Origin: Dehalococcoidia bacterium
Lineage (GTDB): Bacteria; Chloroflexota; Dehalococcoidia; DSTF01; JACRBR01
Direction of reading: 5' to 3'
DNA: 64,000 bases
Assembly: GCA_021462855.1 (NCBI GenBank)
Contig: JAJTXQ010000056.1
Span: 1-64,000, forward strand
The notes under the pieces were generated by a model. The model worked only from the letters and a program-made list of their open reading frames with translations. It did no database searches and had not been told where the DNA came from. The translations under genes were made by a program, and so were the position numbers. This document shows positions 59,557 through 64,000 of this stretch, piece after piece. Every line of letters begins with the position of its first letter. The first letter of the stretch is position 1.

Positions 59557-59928
59557 GTGCACGAAACCCCTCCACCGCTGACGTTCGAGGGCGTCGTCGG
59601 CTTCGGCGCGCAGGACGCCGAGGACGCGGCGCACTTCTTTGAGCACACACTCGGCCTGCCGCTCGGCGCCGAGGATGGCGCGATGCGCTTCTACCAGCTC
59701 AGCGACGATCTGTCGCTCATGGTCGACGCCTCCGGCGCCCTCGCCGGTGAGCCGCCGTACCTGGTGTTCAGCACGCCGGACCTGACCGCCGCCGCCGAGC
59801 ACTTCCTGCAGCGCGGCTGCGCCGTGCGCGAGCTGCCCTGGGCGACCGGCGCGGGCTTCCTCGCGCGGGCGCCAGAAGGCCACACCGTCTGCGTGGTCGA
59901 CGAGGCGGTGATCGGCGACGGCGAGTGA
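59557..59928 (+). CDS. VOC (glyoxalase/dioxygenase) family protein
   Basis: A 123-residue single VOC domain with two beta-alpha-beta units: VVGFGAQDAEDAAHFFEHTL followed by MRFYQLSDDLSLMVD, and YLVFSTPDLTAAAEHFLQRG followed by GHTVCVVDE. Metal ligands of glyoxalase I are not clearly kept. The GTG start at 59557 follows the CoA ligase by 29 bases. Its last codons overlap the next gene start by four bases. Substrate unknown. Confidence 0.8.
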   Translation: MHETPPPLTFEGVVGFGAQDAEDAAHFFEHTLGLPLGAEDGAMRFYQLSDDLSLMVDASGALAGEPPYLVFSTPDLTAAAEHFLQRGCAVRELPWATGAGFLARAPEGHTVCVVDEAVIGDGE

Positions 59929-60551
59929 GCGCGCCCCGGCTCGCGCTGGCGACGAACAACCGCGGCAAGCTGCGCGAGTTCGCACAGCTGCTCACTGGCT
60001 GCGGGTTCGAGCTCGTGACGCCCGCCGACCTGGGGATCACGTTCGAGGTCGAGGAAACGGGCAGCAGCTTCGAAGCCAATGCTAAACTGAAAGCCGAAGC
60101 GGCGGCCGCCCTCTGCGGCCTGCCGGCCCTCGCCGACGATTCCGGGCTCGAGGTCGATGCGCTGGGCGGGCGCCCGGGCGTCTACTCCGCCCGTTATGCC
60201 GGGGGTGACCGAACGTCGGCGGACCTGACCGAGGAGCAGCAGGTGCAGATCGTGCTCGATGAGATGCGCGGCGTGCCGGAGGACGCGCGGACGGCGCGCT
60301 TCCGCTGCGTCATCGCCATCGCCGCGCCGGGACGCGAGACGCGGACGGTCGAAGGCGTGTTCGAGGGGCGCATCGCGCACGCGCCGCGCGGGGCGAACGG
60401 GTTTGGCTACGACCCGATCTTCCTCGTGCCGTCGCAGGGCGTGACAAGCGCGGAGCTCGACCCGGCCACCAAGAACGCGATGAGCCACCGCGGGGAGGCG
60501 GCGCGCAAGGCGCTGCCATTGCTGCAGGAGCTGGCGCGTGCGCGAGACTGA
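59925..60551 (+). CDS. rdgB: Non-canonical purine NTP pyrophosphatase (RdgB/HAM1)
   Basis: House-cleaning enzyme that hydrolyses dITP, XTP and related nucleotides to keep them out of DNA. The 208-residue product has LALATNNRGKLREF (5-18), EETGSSFEANAKLKAEAA, ALADDSGLEVDALGGRPGVYSAR and GANGFGYDPIFLVP, with KNAMSHRGEAARKAL at the end, all characteristic. GTG start overlapping the VOC gene; its own end overlaps moaA by 14 bases. Confidence 0.94.
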   Translation: MSAPRLALATNNRGKLREFAQLLTGCGFELVTPADLGITFEVEETGSSFEANAKLKAEAAAALCGLPALADDSGLEVDALGGRPGVYSARYAGGDRTSADLTEEQQVQIVLDEMRGVPEDARTARFRCVIAIAAPGRETRTVEGVFEGRIAHAPRGANGFGYDPIFLVPSQGVTSAELDPATKNAMSHRGEAARKALPLLQELARARD

Positions 60552-61566
60552 CGGCGCCGCCGCGCCTGCCCGCGACCGCTTCGCGCGGCCGATGCGTGAC
60601 CTGCGCGTGTCGGTGACGGACCGCTGCAACTTCCGCTGCCGCTACTGCATGCCGCGCGAGATGTTTGGCGCCGACTTCGCGTTCCTGCCGCGCGACCAGA
60701 TCCTGACGTTCGAGGAGATCGCTCGCGTCGCCGGCGTGTTCGCGCGCATGGGCGTGCGCAAGGTGCGGCTGACCGGCGGCGAGCCGTTGCTGCGTCACGG
60801 ATTGCCCGAACTCGTGCGCATGCTCGCCGCGATCCCGGACATCGACGTGGCGCTGACAACGAACGGCTCGCTGCTGGCGCAGCAGGCGGCCGCGCTCGCC
60901 GAAGCCGGGCTGCGGCGCGTCACCGTCAGCCTCGACTCGCTCGACGATGCGGTGTTCCGCGGCATGAACGACGCCGATTTCTCCGTCGCCGCGGTGCTCG
61001 CGGGCATCGACGCGGCGGCGGCGGCGGGCATGGCGCCGGTCAAGGTCAACGCCGTCGTGCGGCGCGGCGTCAACGACCACACCGCCGTGGACCTCGCGCG
61101 CCACTTCCGGGGCACGGGACACATCGTGCGGTTCATCGAGTTCATGGACGTCGGCACCACCAACGGCTGGCGTCTCGATGACGTCGTGCCCGGCGGCGAG
61201 ATCATCGAGATGATCTCGCGCGAGCTGCCGCTCGAGCCGGGCGGCGCCAACTACCGCGGCGAGGTGGCGAAGCGCTGGCGGTACACCGACGGAAGCGGCG
61301 AGGTCGGCGTCATCACGTCGGTCACGCAGCCGTTCTGCGGCGACTGCACGCGCGCCCGGCTTTCGGCCGAAGGCTCGCTCTACACCTGCCTGTTCGCGAC
61401 GAAGGGCACCGACCTGCGCGACGCGATGCGCGCCGGCGCGGCGGACGACGACCTCGCGCGGATCATCGGCGGCACGTGGGAGGCGCGCGACGACCGCTAC
61501 TCGGAACGCCGTTCGGAGAACACGGCCGGCCTCCCGCGCATCGAGATGTCGTACATCGGCGGGTAG
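60538..61566 (+). CDS. moaA: GTP 3',8-cyclase MoaA
   Basis: Radical SAM enzyme that, with MoaC, converts GTP to cyclic pyranopterin monophosphate for molybdenum cofactor. The 342-residue product has the SAM cluster C30, C34, C37 in DRCNFRCRYCMP, the GGEPLLR segment, and the C-terminal cluster FCGDCTRARLSAEGSLYTC. The usual C-terminal GG is present (SYIGG), as needed for activity. It overlaps rdgB and is followed by moaC after 12 bases. Confidence 0.95.
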   Translation: MRETDGAAAPARDRFARPMRDLRVSVTDRCNFRCRYCMPREMFGADFAFLPRDQILTFEEIARVAGVFARMGVRKVRLTGGEPLLRHGLPELVRMLAAIPDIDVALTTNGSLLAQQAAALAEAGLRRVTVSLDSLDDAVFRGMNDADFSVAAVLAGIDAAAAAGMAPVKVNAVVRRGVNDHTAVDLARHFRGTGHIVRFIEFMDVGTTNGWRLDDVVPGGEIIEMISRELPLEPGGANYRGEVAKRWRYTDGSGEVGVITSVTQPFCGDCTRARLSAEGSLYTCLFATKGTDLRDAMRAGAADDDLARIIGGTWEARDDRYSERRSENTAGLPRIEMSYIGG

Positions 61567-61578
61567 TACAATCACGCC
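61567..61578 (+). promoter_or_regulatory. Candidate leaderless promoter -10 box
   Basis: TACAAT (61567-61572) directly follows the moaA stop and ends six bases before the moaC GTG. moaC has no ribosome binding site upstream, so a leaderless message is plausible in addition to readthrough from moaA. Confidence 0.55.
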
Positions 61579-62085
61579 GTGACCGCCGCACGCGACCCCG
61601 ACGAAGCATTCGGCACGCTGAGCCACATCGACGAGTCCGGCCGGGCGCGCATGGTCGATGTGACGGCGAAAGCCGACACGCGCCGCGAGGCGACCGCGCG
61701 CGGCCGTATCGTCATGCGGGCGGCGACACTGGCGCTGATCCAGGAGGGCGGCGTGCCGAAGGGCGATGTGCTCGCGGTCGCGCAGGTCGCCGGCGTCATG
61801 GCCGCGAAGCGCACGCACGAGCTGATCCCCATGTGCCACCCGCTGCTCCTCACCGGCATCGACGTGACGCTGACGCCCAACCCCGCGCGCAACTGCATCG
61901 ACATCGAGGCGACGGTGCGCGTGACCGGCAAGACCGGCGTCGAGATGGAGGCGCTGACGGCGGTGAGCGTGGCGGCGCTGACGGTGTACGACATGTGCAA
62001 GGCCGTCGACCGCGGGATGCGCATCGAGCAGGTGCGGCTGGCGCGGAAGTCCGGCGGCAGGTCCGGGACGATCGCGCTCGAGTGA
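61579..62085 (+). CDS. moaC: Cyclic pyranopterin monophosphate synthase MoaC
   Basis: Completes cyclic pyranopterin monophosphate synthesis from the MoaA product. The 168-residue protein has [52 protein letters not shown] with the conserved Cys-His, and [26 protein letters not shown], all typical of MoaC. GTG start at 61579. Other molybdenum cofactor genes are not in the window. Confidence 0.95.
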   Translation: MTAARDPDEAFGTLSHIDESGRARMVDVTAKADTRREATARGRIVMRAATLALIQEGGVPKGDVLAVAQVAGVMAAKRTHELIPMCHPLLLTGIDVTLTPNPARNCIDIEATVRVTGKTGVEMEALTAVSVAALTVYDMCKAVDRGMRIEQVRLARKSGGRSGTIALE

Positions 62086-62101
62086 CGCGCGCGCATCCAC
62101 G

Positions 62102-63190
62102 ATGAGGGTCGTCTACCTGGCCGACGCGCCGTACGTGCACACCGAGCGCTGGGTGCGGCACTTCGCCGCGCGCGGCTGGGACGCGCACGTGATCTCGTTC
62201 CGCCCGGCGAAGATCGAGGGCGCGACCGTGCACTACATCGACGGGCTCGAGCGGGCGGGCAAGGCGCGCTACCTGGTGCACGCGCGCCGGGTGCGCCGCC
62301 TGGTGCGCGCGCTCCAGCCCGACCTGCTGCACGCGCTGCACCTCACCAGCTACGGATTCCTCGCCGGGCTGTCCGGCTACCAGCCATCGATCGTCTCGGT
62401 CTGGGGGACCGACGTGCTCGAGGCGCCGTCGCTGACGCCGTTCCACCGCTGGATCACGCGGCATGCGCTCGCCAGGGCCGGCGCCGTCACCGCCACCGGA
62501 CTGCGCCTCGCCGAGGCGACGCTCGCGCACACGCCGGCGGGCAAGCCCGTCGCGGTCGTGCCGTACGGCGTTGACCTGGCGCAGTTCGCGCCGGCGCCGC
62601 GCGAAGGGCGCGCTCGCGTGACGGCCGGCGCGGTCGCCCGGCTCTCGGCGGAAAAGGGGCTCGATGACCTGCTGCGCGCGGTCGCGCTGCTCCGCGAGCG
62701 CGGCGACGACCTCGACGTAGCGCTCGCCGGCGACGGCCCGTCGCGCGCGGCGCTCGAGCGGCTCGCCGCCGGCCTCGGCATCGGCGACCGAGTGCGGTTC
62801 CTCGGCGACACCGCGCACCAGGATGTGCCGGCCGCGTTGCAGGCGCTGGACATCTTCGCGATGCCTTCGACGTGGGAGGGGTTCGGCGTGGCGGCGCTCG
62901 AAGCGGCAGCGATGCAGCTGCCCGTCGTCGCCTCGGACATCCACGGCATCCCGGATGTCGTGCTGCACGGGCGGACGGGGCTGCTCGTCCCGCCGCGCGA
63001 TCCGGCGGCGCTTGCCGCCGCGATCGGCCGGCTCGCCGGCGACCCGGCGCTGCGCCGCCGCATGGGCGAGGAAGGCCGCGCCTACGTCGAGCGCGAATAC
63101 CGGTGGCAGGACAACGCGGCGCTCATGGAGCGCCTCTACGCCGAGATGACGGGCAACGCCGCCGCCGCTGCGCCCGCAGCCTCGCGATAG
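62102..63190 (+). CDS. Glycosyltransferase, GT4 type
   Basis: A 362-residue GT-B fold glycosyltransferase. The C-terminal domain has GAVARLSAEKGLDDLLRAVA, DLDVALAGDGPSRAAL and the donor-binding EGFGVAALEAAAMQLPVVAS with the EX7E motif, as in family GT4 enzymes. The N-terminal half (MRVVYLADAPYVHTERWVRH) binds the acceptor, which is unknown. It follows moaC by 16 bases. No polysaccharide cluster is adjacent, and a PIG-L deacetylase follows, a pairing seen in mycothiol-like or GlcNAc-inositol pathways. Confidence 0.87.
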   Translation: MRVVYLADAPYVHTERWVRHFAARGWDAHVISFRPAKIEGATVHYIDGLERAGKARYLVHARRVRRLVRALQPDLLHALHLTSYGFLAGLSGYQPSIVSVWGTDVLEAPSLTPFHRWITRHALARAGAVTATGLRLAEATLAHTPAGKPVAVVPYGVDLAQFAPAPREGRARVTAGAVARLSAEKGLDDLLRAVALLRERGDDLDVALAGDGPSRAALERLAAGLGIGDRVRFLGDTAHQDVPAALQALDIFAMPSTWEGFGVAALEAAAMQLPVVASDIHGIPDVVLHGRTGLLVPPRDPAALAAAIGRLAGDPALRRRMGEEGRAYVEREYRWQDNAALMERLYAEMTGNAAAAAPAASR

Positions 63191-63191
63191 C

Positions 63192-63203
63192 TACAATTCC
63201 CTG
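63192..63203 (+). promoter_or_regulatory. Candidate leaderless promoter -10 box
   Basis: TACAAT (63192-63197), preceded by ATAGC, ends six bases before the ATG at 63204. No ribosome binding site is present. Confidence 0.55.
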
Positions 63204-64000
63204 ATGGCCACAACGACCCCTGCACGCAAGAAGGCGCCCGCGAAGCGCGGCGCGCGGTCGATCGTCGCGCGGGCGGCGAAGGCGGCGCGGGCGGCAGCGA
63301 AGCCAAAGGAACCCTCGGCCGAGGAGAAGTGGGCGTCCTACGAGCGCGCGCTCGTCATCACCGCGCACCCTGACGACGCCGAGTTCATCGCCGGCGGCAC
63401 CATGGCGAAGCTGGCGGCGATGGGCATCGAAGTGACGCTGGCGGTCGCGACGAGCGGCGACAAGGGCACCCGCGACATCAACCTGCGTCCGCAGGAGCTC
63501 GCGGCGATCCGCGAGGCGGAGCAGCGCGCCGCGGCGAACGTGCTGGGCCTGCACCAGTGCGTGTTCCTCGGCTACCCCGACGGGTTCCTCGCCGAGGGTC
63601 CGGAGTTGCGCGGCCATATCGTGCGGCTGATCCGGCAACTGCGCCCGGACATCATCATCACCTGGGACGGGTTCCGCGTCGGGTTCAACCACACCGACCA
63701 TCGCGTCATCGGCCGAGTCGTCCGCGACGCGTTGTTCCCGGCGGCGCACGACCCGCACTACTACCCCGAGCACCGCATGCGCGGCATCGGCCCGTGGCGC
63801 ACGGCCGAGGCGCTGCTCGCCGCGACATCGGAGCCGACGCTGCACATCGACATCGCGCCGTTCCTCGAGCAGAAGGTCGACGCGATCCTGTGCCACACGA
63901 GCCAGATCGACGGCACGAGCCGCGACGACATGCTCAAGCGCATGCGCGGGCGGGCGAAAGCCGACCCGCAGCGGCGCAAGGAGACGGGCTTCGACTTTGC
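63204..64000 (+). CDS. PIG-L/LmbE family deacetylase, cut by the window edge
   Basis: Zinc-dependent N-deacetylase of the PIG-L (LmbE, MshB) family, 265 codons visible with no stop before the right edge. The zinc motif AHPDDAEFIAGGT is at about 54-66, and HTDHR carries the third ligand; VATSGDKGTRD is also typical. The first 40 residues are a Lys/Ala/Arg-rich tail (ARKKAPAKRGAR and AAKAARAAAKP) of the kind seen in DNA-binding linkers, unusual for this family. It follows a GT4 glycosyltransferase, so a GlcNAc-containing substrate is plausible. Confidence 0.85.
   Translation, partial: MATTTPARKKAPAKRGARSIVARAAKAARAAAKPKEPSAEEKWASYERALVITAHPDDAEFIAGGTMAKLAAMGIEVTLAVATSGDKGTRDINLRPQELAAIREAEQRAAANVLGLHQCVFLGYPDGFLAEGPELRGHIVRLIRQLRPDIIITWDGFRVGFNHTDHRVIGRVVRDALFPAAHDPHYYPEHRMRGIGPWRTAEALLAATSEPTLHIDIAPFLEQKVDAILCHTSQIDGTSRDDMLKRMRGRAKADPQRRKETGFDF

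Noticed and set aside
57737-59650. Upstream extension of the sodN frame antisense to the acyl-CoA ligase
   Set aside because: Composition is that of a shadow frame; sodN has a good start and binding site at 57736.

Overview
The window is GC-rich bacterial chromosome, densely packed on both strands, with no tRNA, rRNA, CRISPR array, prophage or insertion sequence that I can see. A perfect parS site (3-18) next to yidD-rnpA-rpmH puts the left edge in the origin-proximal part of a chromosome. dnaN is present about 14 kb away, without dnaA. The protein set (DUF4389 protein, HrcA-GrpE-DnaK with a CIRCE operator, nickel superoxide dismutase, CsoR-CopZ-CopA copper island, UbiA prenyltransferase, many acyl-CoA enzymes) and the compact leaderless-looking promoters fit a high-GC member of the Chloroflexota (Dehalococcoidia-like). 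That assignment is inference from protein character, not a database result.

Layout. 0-2 kb: origin-proximal translation and membrane genes. 2-9 kb: small metabolic genes (DUF302, carboxymuconolactone decarboxylase, DUF4389, metallo-beta-lactamase fold, GHMP kinase, degenerate GGDEF-like protein, enoyl-CoA hydratase, MarR, CitE-like lyase). 9-15 kb: rho, a PNPOx-UbiA fusion with a PNPOx partner, a beta-CASP nuclease and dnaN. 15-18.6 kb: copper operon csoR-copZ-copA, whose ATPase carries a C-terminal cupredoxin-like domain. 18.9-22 kb: valS behind what looks like a leader-peptide attenuator. 22-25 kb: CPBP protease, trpA, aroH and DAHP synthase (aromatic amino acids). 25-31 kb: phosphotransferase, then a peptide-type ABC transporter (binding protein and two permeases, no ATPases) with an arylamine N-acetyltransferase. 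31.5-43.6 kb: lysC, then an accessory stretch with secreted proteins, a frameshifted metalloprotease, a duplicated promoter-plus-hairpin module, PHP and tyrosine phosphatases, a P-loop kinase, a glycosidase-like lipoprotein, a JAMM/zinc/rhodanese operon, and a lower-GC insert at 42.3-43.6 kb. 43.6-47.3 kb: hrcA-grpE-dnaK. 47.5-53 kb: fabH, acyltransferase, a broken GNAT gene, cyclophilin, CbbQ-type ATPase, coaE. 53-64 kb: proB, enoyl-CoA hydratase, cyclase, DUF4097 protein, sodN-sodX, acyl-CoA ligase, VOC protein, rdgB, moaA, moaC, glycosyltransferase and a PIG-L deacetylase cut by the right edge.

Regulation visible in the DNA: CIRCE upstream of hrcA, two CsoR-type operators flanking the copper promoter, a Val-codon leader peptide with competing hairpins upstream of valS, convergent perfect hairpins as terminators, and a recurring TAnnnT box 5-9 bases before start codons that suggests leaderless transcription. 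Three genes (beta-CASP nuclease, metalloprotease, GNAT) lose their frame at short G runs, each repaired by adding one G; this may be a consensus error rather than biology.
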